Source: Xanthocytophaga sp031424975
GTDB lineage: Bacteria; Bacteroidota; Bacteroidia; Cytophagales; 172606-1
Assembly (NCBI GenBank): GCA_031424975.1
Contig: JANPIL010000237.1
Span: forward strand, 1 to 11,347
Direction: 5' to 3'
Length of the DNA stretch: 11,347 nucleotides
Below, piece after piece: positions 1-6,605 of this stretch. The notes under the pieces are model-generated. The model made no database searches, was not told where the DNA came from, and saw nothing but the letters and a program-made list of their open reading frames with translations. The position numbers and the translations under genes were made by a program. How positions within the stretch are numbered: the first letter of the stretch is position 1; each line of letters opens with the position of its first letter.

Positions 1-1089
1 TGCGCCTCGCTGGGCGAATTTGAGCAGGCCCGCCCCGTGATTGAACAATTGAAAATTACAGAGGGGAACAGTAAAATACTGCTCACGTTCTATTCGCCAT
101 CGGGCTACGAAATCCGCAAAAACTACGACCACGCCGACTGGGTTTTTTACCTGCCACTCGATACCGCAAGCAATGCGCGGCGGCTGGTGGAAATTGTAAA
201 ACCGACCCTTGTGTATTTTGCCAAATACGAATTCTGGCACCATTACTTGCACCAACTCAAACGCCGGGGCATTCCGGTGGTGCTATTTTCGGCCATTTTC
301 CGCCCAACCCAACTGTTTTTTAAGCCGTATGGCGGTTTTTTCCGGGCCATGCTGCGCTGTTTCACGCACATTTTCGTGCAGGATGGCGCGTCGGAACGGC
401 TGTTGCGAAGCATTGGCATCCAGACGGTCAGTGTTGCCGGAGACACCCGCATAGACCGCGTGATCCAGATTGCCGCCCAAGCCAAGGCAATTCCGCTGGC
501 CGCGCAATTCAAAGCCGGCCAGCCGCTGCTCATCATCGGCAGCGCGTGGCCGGGCGATTTGAACCTGCTCGTACCGTTCATCAACCGGTTTTCCGGGCCG
601 CTGAAAGTGATTTTGGCCCCGCACGAAATTGAGGAAAACGCCATCCGGCACATGGAAAAGACACTGCACAAACGCACCGTCCGGTATTCGGCGGCTTCCG
701 AAACAACGGTTTCCGAAGCCGATGTGCTGATCATTGACAACATCGGAATGCTGGGTTCGCTCTACCAATACGGCGATTTTGCGTACATTGGCGGTGGCTT
801 CATCGACGGCATCCACAACATCCTGGAACCGGCGGTTTTCGGGATGCCGGTTTTTTTCGGCCCCAATTACCGCAAATTCCAGGAAGCCCACGACCTGATT
901 GGGTTGTGGGCGGCCTTTCCAGTAAGAGATACGGCAGAGTTTACCGCCGCTTTCGGGCCTTTCCATGCCGATGCGGAACTGCGGCGGCAAGCCGCGCAAA
1001 CCAGCCGCGATTATATCCGGCAGAACGCCGGGGCAACGGAGAAAATAGTATCCTTCAAAAAGCCCAAACCCGGCATCAATATTCTCTAA
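1..1089 (+). CDS. waaA: 3-deoxy-D-manno-octulosonic acid (Kdo) transferase, 5' end outside window
   Basis: Transfers Kdo from CMP-Kdo to the lipid A precursor at the inner membrane, building the lipopolysaccharide inner core. The reading frame is open from base 1 and ends with TAA at 1087-1089, giving 362 visible residues; the membrane anchor and first part of the N-domain lie upstream. Residues 2-7 read ASLGEF, the family's catalytic-glutamate motif (Glu6 here). Further family motifs are GDTRIDR near 147-153, GSAWPGD near 180-186, LAPHEI near 205-210, and the long GSLYQYGDFAYIGGGF and GIHNILEPAVFG blocks near 252-281. The GTG at 37 is internal, not a start. Its last 15 residues are odd: residues 348-357 (KIVSFKKPKP) are encoded exactly by a copy of the dispersed 30-bp element, so the C-terminus appears to have been rewritten by an insertion. 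rsgA follows after 10 bases, so co-transcription is likely. Confidence 0.95.
   Translation, partial: CASLGEFEQARPVIEQLKITEGNSKILLTFYSPSGYEIRKNYDHADWVFYLPLDTASNARRLVEIVKPTLVYFAKYEFWHHYLHQLKRRGIPVVLFSAIFRPTQLFFKPYGGFFRAMLRCFTHIFVQDGASERLLRSIGIQTVSVAGDTRIDRVIQIAAQAKAIPLAAQFKAGQPLLIIGSAWPGDLNLLVPFINRFSGPLKVILAPHEIEENAIRHMEKTLHKRTVRYSAASETTVSEADVLIIDNIGMLGSLYQYGDFAYIGGGFIDGIHNILEPAVFGMPVFFGPNYRKFQEAHDLIGLWAAFPVRDTAEFTAAFGPFHADAELRRQAAQTSRDYIRQNAGATEKIVSFKKPKPGINIL
1042..1071 (+). repeat. Dispersed 30-bp element, copy 1 (inside the 3' end of waaA)
   Basis: The left end AAAATAGTATC is intact, followed by ten bases CTTCAAAAAG and the right end CCCAAACCC. It lies wholly inside the waaA reading frame, in phase, and encodes KIVSFKKPKP. 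It differs from copy 2 at only one base (C for T after the left end). Confidence 0.85.
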
Positions 1090-1099
1090 CCGATTGACT

Positions 1100-2017
1100 A
1101 TGCAAGGATTGGTGATGCGTTCGACGGGTTCATGGTACGAAGTGAGGGCCGACGACCAACGGGTGATCCAGTGCCGGTTGCGGGGCAAACTGAAACTCAA
1201 GGACGTGAAGATGAACAACCCCGTTGCCGTTGGCGACCGGGTGGAATATGAACTGGAAGCCGACGAAAAGGGAATCATCAGCGAGATACTGCCGCGCGAC
1301 AACTACCTCATCCGGCAGTCGGTACATAAATCGGCGCACGGGCATATTTTGGCGGCCAACCTCGACCAAGCCGTGCTGGTGGTGACGTTGGTTTTTCCGC
1401 GCACCTCGCTCGGTTTCATGGATCGTTTTCTGGTCGCCGCCGAAAGTTTCCGCATCCCGTCGGTGCTGGTTTTCAACAAGACCGACTTGCTGGATGCCGA
1501 AGGCGTGGCGCACCAAACCGCACTCACGCGCCTCTACGAAAGCCTCGGCTACGGCTGCATCCAGACTTCCGTTGTTGAAAACACCAATCTGGAAGCGTTC
1601 CGGGCGGTGCTGGAAAGCAAAACGAGCCTGCTTTCGGGGCATTCGGGCGTGGGCAAATCGTCGCTGGTCAACGCCGTGAGCCCCGGCTTGCGGCTGCGAA
1701 CCTCCGAGGTATCGGCGTTTGCCAACAAGGGCGTACACACCACCACGTTTGCCGAGATGTTTGAACTCGAACCCGGCACGTTCATCATCGACACGCCGGG
1801 CATCAAGGAATTGGGTCTGGCCGATACCGAGCCGTGGGAAATAGGCCATTACTTTCCGGAAATGCGCCAGCGCATGGATCAATGCCGCTACCAGAACTGC
1901 ACCCACGCCCACGAGCCGGGCTGTGCGGTGCGGGCGGCGTTGGCAAGCGGCGAAATCGCCAAAAGCCGCTACGCAAGCTACCTCAGTATGCTGAGCGGTG
2001 CCGATAACCGCCGCTGA
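1100..2017 (+). CDS. rsgA: Ribosome small-subunit-dependent GTPase A (RsgA/YjeQ)
   Basis: A cytosolic GTPase that acts late in 30S ribosomal subunit maturation, coupling GTP hydrolysis to release of assembly factors. The 305-residue protein has the expected order: an N-terminal OB-fold (about 1-70), a circularly permuted GTPase domain with G4 (NKTD, 126-129) before G1 (GHSGVGKSS, 180-188) and G3 (DTPG, 231-234), then a C-terminal zinc site with Cys262, Cys267, His269 and Cys275. The permuted motif order is diagnostic. I chose the ATG at 1100 over the in-frame TTG at 1094, because ATG is the stronger codon and the two extra residues add no conserved sequence. It starts 10 bases after waaA stops and is probably co-transcribed. 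A terminator built partly from the dispersed element follows at 2056-2075. Length is normal for the family. Confidence 0.96.
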   Translation: MQGLVMRSTGSWYEVRADDQRVIQCRLRGKLKLKDVKMNNPVAVGDRVEYELEADEKGIISEILPRDNYLIRQSVHKSAHGHILAANLDQAVLVVTLVFPRTSLGFMDRFLVAAESFRIPSVLVFNKTDLLDAEGVAHQTALTRLYESLGYGCIQTSVVENTNLEAFRAVLESKTSLLSGHSGVGKSSLVNAVSPGLRLRTSEVSAFANKGVHTTTFAEMFELEPGTFIIDTPGIKELGLADTEPWEIGHYFPEMRQRMDQCRYQNCTHAHEPGCAVRAALASGEIAKSRYASYLSMLSGADNRR

Positions 2018-2032
2018 GATTGCGTATCCGGG

Positions 2033-2062
2033 AAAATAGTATCTTTCAAAAAGCCCAAACCC
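2033..2062 (+). repeat. Dispersed 30-bp element, copy 2 (between convergent rsgA and oxidase gene)
   Basis: AAAATAGTATC, then TTTCAAAAAG, then CCCAAACCC, the closest copy to the consensus. It starts 15 bases after the rsgA stop codon. Its right end forms the left arm of the hairpin at 2056-2070. Confidence 0.85.
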
Positions 2063-2075
2063 TCGGTTTGTTTTT
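2056..2075. terminator. Probable bidirectional intrinsic terminator
   Basis: CAAACC (2056-2061), loop CTC, GGTTTG (2065-2070) makes a perfect 6-bp stem followed by TTTTT on the plus strand, so it can end rsgA transcripts. On the minus strand the same stem is followed by GGCTTTTT, which suits the convergent oxidase gene ending at 2090. The stem is short and AU-rich, so efficiency is uncertain. The left arm and the minus-strand T-tract come from element copy 2. Confidence 0.6.
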
Positions 2076-2089
2076 CATGCCGTATGGTT

Positions 2090-4291
2090 TCAATAGTTCA
2101 GCGTCAGGCCCGCCCCGAATTTCATGTCGCTGTCGTAGTGGGCGGAGGCGGCCAAGTATTTGGTGAGGATGTAGCGGCCGCCAAACTGGTATTCGCGGTC
2201 GGTGTTGAGCATGAAGTTGAGCCGCATCCGGCGGGTCAGGGCCAGATCTTCGCGCCTGAGCTGAATGCGAAATTTGCCGGTATGGTCAATCCGGGTGTCG
2301 GCCACCACGAAAAAAGGCAGCACATACTGCACTCCCAGACAAAAAACCTGCCGATTGTCTTTGGTGTTGGCCTGCCCGAAAACGCTTTTCTCCTCCGCCT
2401 GCCCAACCGTGCGGGAGCGGATATCCCAGCCAAGATAGGGCATCAGGAATTGGTTGCGCCCCACGTACCGCCCAATGTGGCTTTCGCTTTCATAGCCGTT
2501 GCGGTCATTGAGGCCGATGCGCCACTCGGTTTGCAGGAAAGACCGGGTGCTGCTCAACTGGATTTCGCCATCGCTGCCGTTGCTTTCCAGCCCCACCTGC
2601 GCCATCAGTTTCAGTTTGCGGTCGTCGGCAAGCACTTTCCGAAAAGCTTTTTTGGGGTCGGCAAACTGCGCGTTGGCCGGCGAGTTTTCGTAAGTGAAGA
2701 TGCGCCCCATGCCCGCCATCATGTGGTAAAGGATATGGCAGTGGAAAAACCAGTCGCCATACTTTTCGGAGGCATTAAACTCGATGGTATCGGTTTCCAT
2801 GGGCATGATGTCGAGCACGTTTTTGAGCGGCGCGTAATCGCCCTGCCCGTTCAGCACCCGGAAAAAATGGCCGTGCAGGTGCATCGGATGCCGCATCATG
2901 GAGCCGTTGTAAAGGATGATGCGCAGGTTCTCGCCTTTTTTGATCAGAACCTTATCCGTTTCCGAAACCTTTCGGTTGTCAATCGTCCAGACGTAGCGGT
3001 TCATGTTGCCCGTCAGTTCAAACCGCAGGGTGCGCGTGGGCGCATCGGGCAGGGTGGTTTTCACGGGGCTTTTGAGCATGGCGTAGTTGAGCGTCACCAA
3101 ATCGGCGGCGGGCTGGTGGGCGGCATGATCCATGCCTTCGTGTCCGGCCATGTTTTTTTCGGTCGTGTCTTCCGCTTCGCCGGTGATTTCCGGGTACATC
3201 ACCGCGTTCATGTCCATCTGCTGCAACGACATTTCCATGCCCATGTCGTTCATGCCGCCGTCCATGTTCATCATGCCGTTCATCATCTTCATGCCCTCAA
3301 AATAGTCGAGTTTGGGCATTGGCGGCATTTTTACGGGCGGCCCGTTGCCCAGGAAAAGGGAAGCGGACTGGGTGCGGTCTTCGGGCGTGGCTTGGAGTTC
3401 GAAACTCCCGTTGGCGGGAATGGCAACAATGATGTCGTAGGTTTCGGCAACGGCGACAATCATCCGGTTCACTTCCACCGGCTCCACGTCCTTGCCGTCG
3501 TTGGCAACCACCGTGATTTTGCCGCCCGCGTATTGCAGCCAAAAGTAAGACGACGAGCCGCCGTTGATGATCCGGAGCCGCACCTTGTCGCCCGCCTTGA
3601 ACTGCGGCTGTGTCTGGCTGGTTTTTCCGTTGATCCAGAACTGGTCGTAGTACACGTCGGCCACATCCATCGAGAGCTGGCGTTTCCATTCGTTCCTGAG
3701 TTTGGTGCCCAGATGGCCCGCCCGCAACGCCTCGCCATAGCTCTGCGTGGATTTTTTCCGGATCGCATACCAGTCGGTGGCATTGTGCAACGAACGCTGG
3801 ATTTGGTGCGGGTTCTCGTTTGTCCAGTCGCTGAGCAGCACGGTCATTTCAGGCATGGGCGTTTCGTTGCGCTTGTGGATTATCAATGCTCCATACATTC
3901 CGCTTTGCTCTTGCAGCATCGTGTGCGAATGGTACCAGTACGTGCCGTTTTGCACCAGCGGAAACCGGGAAACGTGGGTTTTCATGGGCAGGATTGGGGC
4001 GGTGGTCAGGTAGGGAACGCCATCCTGCTCGTTGGGCAGGATCAGGCCGTGCCAGTGGATGGATGTTTCGTGGTGGTGCATCCGGTTGTGGACGTGGATT
4101 TCGGCGGTGTCGCCTTCGGTGAAATGCAGCGTCGGGGCGGGTATGCCACCGTTGATGGCAATGGCCCGGGCCGTTTTGCCCGTATAGTTCACCGTAGTAT
4201 CGGTCACGTACAGGTCGTAGCGAACCGTTTTTTGGGCAAGCAGGTGGTTTGCACTCAATAGGAGGGCAAAAATCGCGACTGTTCTTTTCAT
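2090..4291 (-). CDS. Multicopper oxidase (CopA-like) fused to a C-terminal CopB-like domain
   Basis: Probably oxidises Cu(I) to the less toxic Cu(II) in the periplasm and takes part in copper resistance. The start is placed at 4291 (733 residues), where MKRTVAIFALLLSANHLLA forms a clear signal peptide; upstream in-frame sequence only reads through the 4322-4361 hairpin. Three cupredoxin domains span about 25-540. Copper ligands are visible as HWH (79-81), HSH (121-123), HPMHLH (468-473) and HCHILYH with Cys518, His523 and a likely axial Met528. Residues 322-387 are a methionine-rich insert (17 Met plus histidines), as seen in Cu(I)-handling oxidases. From about 560 to the end the sequence changes to an aromatic, alternating pattern ending GLTLNY, resembling CopB, an outer-membrane-type barrel that is normally a separate protein. 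It is the last gene of the copper operon. The oxidase assignment is secure; the barrel fold is inferred. Confidence 0.92.
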   Translation of the reverse strand: MKRTVAIFALLLSANHLLAQKTVRYDLYVTDTTVNYTGKTARAIAINGGIPAPTLHFTEGDTAEIHVHNRMHHHETSIHWHGLILPNEQDGVPYLTTAPILPMKTHVSRFPLVQNGTYWYHSHTMLQEQSGMYGALIIHKRNETPMPEMTVLLSDWTNENPHQIQRSLHNATDWYAIRKKSTQSYGEALRAGHLGTKLRNEWKRQLSMDVADVYYDQFWINGKTSQTQPQFKAGDKVRLRIINGGSSSYFWLQYAGGKITVVANDGKDVEPVEVNRMIVAVAETYDIIVAIPANGSFELQATPEDRTQSASLFLGNGPPVKMPPMPKLDYFEGMKMMNGMMNMDGGMNDMGMEMSLQQMDMNAVMYPEITGEAEDTTEKNMAGHEGMDHAAHQPAADLVTLNYAMLKSPVKTTLPDAPTRTLRFELTGNMNRYVWTIDNRKVSETDKVLIKKGENLRIILYNGSMMRHPMHLHGHFFRVLNGQGDYAPLKNVLDIMPMETDTIEFNASEKYGDWFFHCHILYHMMAGMGRIFTYENSPANAQFADPKKAFRKVLADDRKLKLMAQVGLESNGSDGEIQLSSTRSFLQTEWRIGLNDRNGYESESHIGRYVGRNQFLMPYLGWDIRSRTVGQAEEKSVFGQANTKDNRQVFCLGVQYVLPFFVVADTRIDHTGKFRIQLRREDLALTRRMRLNFMLNTDREYQFGGRYILTKYLAASAHYDSDMKFGAGLTLNY

Positions 4292-4321
4292 TGGTTCACG
4301 TTGGTTTTTTTTCGAAACAAA

Positions 4322-4361
4322 AAGCGGTTGCCCGGCGGATTTTCTCACCGGGCAACCGCTT
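4322..4361 (-). terminator. Strong intercistronic stem-loop with T-tract (terminator or attenuator)
   Basis: AAGCGGTTGCCCGG (4322-4335) and CCGGGCAACCGCTT (4348-4361) form a perfect 14-bp stem around a 12-base loop. Read on the minus strand the stem is followed by TTTGTTT, giving a run of five T from the arm end onward, as in an intrinsic terminator. It lies 12 bases after the DUF3347 stop codon and 30 bases before the oxidase start, leaving almost no room for a separate promoter. It may be a leaky terminator, a regulated attenuator, or an mRNA-stabilising hairpin. Confidence 0.75.
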
Positions 4362-4373
4362 GGCACAAGATAA

Positions 4374-4871
4374 TTACTTGCTGGCTGGCAGCGTGGCGGT
4401 GACTTTGCCGCAGGTCAGCATCTTTTTGCCGTAGTAGGGGTTTTTCACCGATTTGTTTTCGCTCAGCCAATACGCCTTTTTCATGGGGCAGTATTGCTGG
4501 TACACTTCGGCTTCGTTACCCTTGAATGCCTTGGTCACTTCAAACAGGTTGTTGGACAGATTATTGAAATAATCCCGCTGTTGTGCGGCATTCTTGGTCT
4601 GGCCGATATGTTCGGCATCAGACTTGAGTTTGTCGGCGTATTTCATCCAAACCGTGTGCTGCGGGCCGGCCATCTTGTCCATTGGCATGGCCTTGAGCAG
4701 CTTTGCCAAACTTTCGGCCTTGCTGCTGGCGGTTTTCCCGTCGTCGGCCACAAGTGCGTTTTTGACCTCGTAATACACGGACAGGATTTGATTGATGGGC
4801 TGGCCGGTCTGGGCAAAAGACTTTGGCGCAAAGGAAAATGCGAAGAGCGACACGAACAGGATAGTTTTCAT
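4374..4871 (-). CDS. Secreted DUF3347 protein, copper-locus associated
   Basis: 165 residues with a signal peptide (about 1-20, ending SFA before QTG) and a predicted helical body typical of DUF3347. Family-like landmarks are MDKMAGPQHTVW (64-75), YCPM (127-130) and NPYYGKKMLTCG (144-155). Cys128, Met130, Met151 and Cys154 could bind a soft metal such as Cu(I). DUF3347 also occurs attached to CusB-type membrane-fusion proteins in Bacteroidota, and this gene lies between a copper storage protein and a copper oxidase, so a periplasmic copper-binding or delivery role is the best inference. No enzymatic motif is visible. The start at 4871 is the only one that gives a proper leader. It begins 52 bases after the upstream gene stops and is followed by the 14-bp stem-loop. 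Confidence 0.85.
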   Translation of the reverse strand: MKTILFVSLFAFSFAPKSFAQTGQPINQILSVYYEVKNALVADDGKTASSKAESLAKLLKAMPMDKMAGPQHTVWMKYADKLKSDAEHIGQTKNAAQQRDYFNNLSNNLFEVTKAFKGNEAEVYQQYCPMKKAYWLSENKSVKNPYYGKKMLTCGKVTATLPASK

Positions 4872-4923
4872 TTTTTCAAGGGATTAAGTGTTGGAATATG
4901 ATTTTCAAACTGCAAGAAACCGT

Positions 4924-5241
4924 TTACGCACAAGCTTCGGCACACTTGCGGCAAGCTTCGGCGCAGGCTTTGCAATGGTCGTGGTGGGCGGCGTGTTTCT
5001 CGCATTCCGCCGCACAAGCCAGGCAAACCTCCCGGCATTCCTTGGCCAGATGCTCGCCATGTGCCGAACCCCTGGCCAGCAAAGCCGCCGTTGTGAAACA
5101 GATGTCGGCGCAATCCCGGTCAAGGGCAATGCACCCGGCCATCATTTTCACATCACTTTCGTTCAGGCAGGCAGCCGAACATTTCTCGCAAGCCACGGCA
5201 CAAGCCAAGCAAGCGTCAATACATTGCTGGATATTTTTCAT
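4924..5241 (-). CDS. Four-helix-bundle copper storage protein (DUF326, Csp3-like)
   Basis: A 105-residue protein with 18 cysteines (7, 11, 14, 18, 21, 25, 37, 44, 48, 69, 73, 76, 80, 90, 93, 97, 100, 104), mostly in CxxxC or CxxC spacing that lines the inside of an antiparallel four-helix bundle. His61, His64, His83, His86, His87 and His89 add possible surface ligands. Known Csp proteins bind many Cu(I) ions on such cysteines. The chosen ATG gives no signal peptide, as in the cytosolic Csp3 branch and unlike the exported Csp1 branch; length and cysteine number also fit Csp3. The frame stays open upstream to 5538, but that extension runs through non-conserved intergenic sequence and repeat copy 3, so it is not taken as coding. 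First gene of the minus-strand copper operon, it likely buffers cytosolic Cu(I) while the two exported products act outside the inner membrane. Confidence 0.93.
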   Translation of the reverse strand: MKNIQQCIDACLACAVACEKCSAACLNESDVKMMAGCIALDRDCADICFTTAALLARGSAHGEHLAKECREVCLACAAECEKHAAHHDHCKACAEACRKCAEACA

Positions 5242-5303
5242 GGGTGCAAGGGTTGAAAGTGAAACAAGGGGTGGCAAGAAAACCGCGCCCTCATATAACT
5301 TAT

Positions 5304-5311
5304 CAAAAGTA
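5304..5311 (-). promoter_or_regulatory. Possible -7 promoter box for the copper operon
   Basis: The minus strand reads TACTTTTG, a full match to TAnnTTTG, 62 bases before the copper storage protein start and within an AT-rich stretch. The nearest upstream TTG motifs are about 9 and 27 bases away, neither at the usual spacing, so the call is weak. Confidence 0.3.
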
Positions 5312-5513
5312 TGCCCGCCAATGGTGATATGCATTACACAATTTATTGTATTTTGTACATAATTTACGTCCTTTATCAGCGTTTTCCCCAAAAGCCACCA
5401 GCCGCCGGGTGCGGGTAAAGACCACGAAAACGACAAGTACGGGGCACTTGGATGTAGAATGATACGGGATGCCAAACGGCGGGGTTTTGACCGGAAACGC
5501 GCCAATGCCGAAA

Positions 5514-5543
5514 AAAATAGTATCTTCCGGAAAGGCAAAACCC
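5514..5543 (+). repeat. Dispersed 30-bp element, copy 3
   Basis: AAAATAGTATC, then the palindromic centre TTCCGGAAAG, then GCAAAACCC (two changes in the right end). It is intergenic, 49 bases upstream of the glycosyltransferase start. Confidence 0.8.
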
Positions 5544-5592
5544 GCCCCGATTCGTTTCCGTTATAAAGTCCCGAACAAAAAACCGATTTCCA

Positions 5593-6561
5593 TTGGATGA
5601 ATCCCTGCCCTTAGTAACCGTGATTTGCGTGTGCCACAACCAAGCGGAGTTTGTGGCACACGCGCTGCATTCGGTGCAAAACCAAACGTATGCCCGCATT
5701 GAGCTGATTGTGGTGGACGATGGCAGCACCGATGGCAGTGTGGCGCGCATAGAAGCCTGCCTGGCGGCGCTGCCACCCACCGTTTTCCTGAAACTTGAGG
5801 ACAGCCGGGGAATATGCACGGCCTTTAACCGGGGTTTGCGGCACGCCAACGGCGAGTTCATCATTGATTTGGCCGCCGATGATGTACTGCTACCCGACCG
5901 GATTGAAAGGCAGGTGCACACATTCGGGCAGTTGGACAACCGGTTCGGGGTGGTTTTCTCCAATGCCGAAATCATTGACGAGCAGTCGCGGCACGTGGGT
6001 TTCTGGTACGGGAACAATGGCAAGCCCGTGCCTTCGGGCAAAATTTACATGGCATTGCTGCGGCGCAGCTTCATCTGCACGCCCACCATGATGACCCGCA
6101 AGGCCGTATATGACGAACTGAACGGCTACGACGAGTCGTTGAGCTACGAGGATTTTGACTTCTGGGTGCGTTCGGCACGGAAATACAAGTACCATTATTC
6201 AGACGAGATACTGACCCAGAAACGCCGGGTCAAGGGTTCGTCGTCCACCAAGTTCTACCAGTGCCGCCACAACCCGCACTTGGCCTCCACGCTGAAAGTC
6301 TGTGAAAAAGCCTTGCACCAAAACCGGTTTGAAAAAGAAAACCAAGCCTTGGCCGTGTGTGTGCGCTACCATTTTCGCCAAGCCGTGCTGACCGAAAACT
6401 TCGGCCTCGCCACCGGATTTGCCCAACTCCTCGAAAGAATAGCCGAACCCACCGCCGCCGACCGGTTTTGGCAGCGCGTCTGCAAAATCAAACTCCCGCT
6501 CTTTCCGTTATACAAGCGGTATTTGCGTCTGCGCCACGCCAAGACGGTAGGCACATTGTGA
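5593..6561 (+). CDS. Family 2 glycosyltransferase (GT-A fold)
   Basis: A 322-residue cytosolic glycosyltransferase that should move a sugar from a nucleotide donor to an envelope polysaccharide, lipid or protein acceptor; donor and acceptor cannot be read from sequence. The N-terminal strand LVTVICVCHNQ (7-17) and VVDDGSTDGS (40-49) bind the nucleotide, DLAADD (92-97) occupies the place of the DxD metal motif, and GYDESLSYEDFDFW (178-191) matches the acceptor/catalytic-base region. The tail after about 215 is helical and basic, with no membrane span. The start is TTG at 5593, since no ATG or GTG upstream of the first conserved strand is in frame. An out-of-frame ATG at 5597 opens only five codons, and one base change in length would put it in frame, so a start-site lesion is possible. 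It stands alone, with oppositely oriented genes on both sides. Confidence 0.9.
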   Translation: MDESLPLVTVICVCHNQAEFVAHALHSVQNQTYARIELIVVDDGSTDGSVARIEACLAALPPTVFLKLEDSRGICTAFNRGLRHANGEFIIDLAADDVLLPDRIERQVHTFGQLDNRFGVVFSNAEIIDEQSRHVGFWYGNNGKPVPSGKIYMALLRRSFICTPTMMTRKAVYDELNGYDESLSYEDFDFWVRSARKYKYHYSDEILTQKRRVKGSSSTKFYQCRHNPHLASTLKVCEKALHQNRFEKENQALAVCVRYHFRQAVLTENFGLATGFAQLLERIAEPTAADRFWQRVCKIKLPLFPLYKRYLRLRHAKTVGTL

Positions 6562-6568
6562 GGATGGC

Positions 6569-6598
6569 AAAATAGTATCTTCGGTAAGTGCCAAACCC
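6569..6598 (+). repeat. Dispersed 30-bp element, copy 4 (between convergent genes)
   Basis: AAAATAGTATC, then TTCGGTAAGT, then GCCAAACCC. It starts 7 bases after the glycosyltransferase stop and ends 7 bases before the cysE stop, filling nearly the whole 44-base convergent gap. Confidence 0.85.
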
Positions 6599-6605
6599 GC
6601 CGCCA

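Larger units (their letters stand above)
5242..5592. other. Intergenic region between divergent copper operon and glycosyltransferase
   Basis: No convincing gene is present in these 351 bases. The half next to the copper operon is AT-rich (about 5290-5370) and is the likely promoter region: the minus strand carries TACTTTTG at 5304-5311, matching the Bacteroidota -7 box TAnnTTTG, but without a well-spaced TTTG -33 box. A small inverted repeat, ACAAT-TT-ATTGT at 5338-5349, lies just upstream and could be an operator, though it is short enough to be chance. From about 5370 to 5510 I see only GC-rich sequence with no recognisable feature. Element copy 3 lies at 5514-5543, about 50 bases before the glycosyltransferase. 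Confidence 0.5.

Noticed and set aside
283..1302. 339-codon open frame on the minus strand opposite waaA and rsgA
   Set aside because: It spans the junction of two well-supported plus-strand genes and has no domain-like sequence; high GC explains the lack of stops.
2084..4261. 725-codon open frame on the plus strand opposite the copper oxidase gene
   Set aside because: It is a mirror of the oxidase gene, rich in His, Val and Phe runs with no recognisable domain, and it covers the gene almost end to end. The minus strand has copper ligands, a signal peptide and family structure.
4292..4366. 25-residue upstream extension of the copper oxidase
   Set aside because: It would place non-leader sequence before a clear signal peptide and reads through the 14-bp hairpin.
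5242..5538. N-terminal extension of the copper storage protein up to 5538
   Set aside because: The extra 99 residues run through an AT-rich promoter-like stretch and repeat copy 3, start with TTG, and resemble no leader or domain; the short form matches the family length.
5376..6041. 221-codon minus-strand frame over the glycosyltransferase start and the intergenic region
   Set aside because: It overlaps conserved glycosyltransferase motifs on the other strand and shows no recognisable motif of its own.
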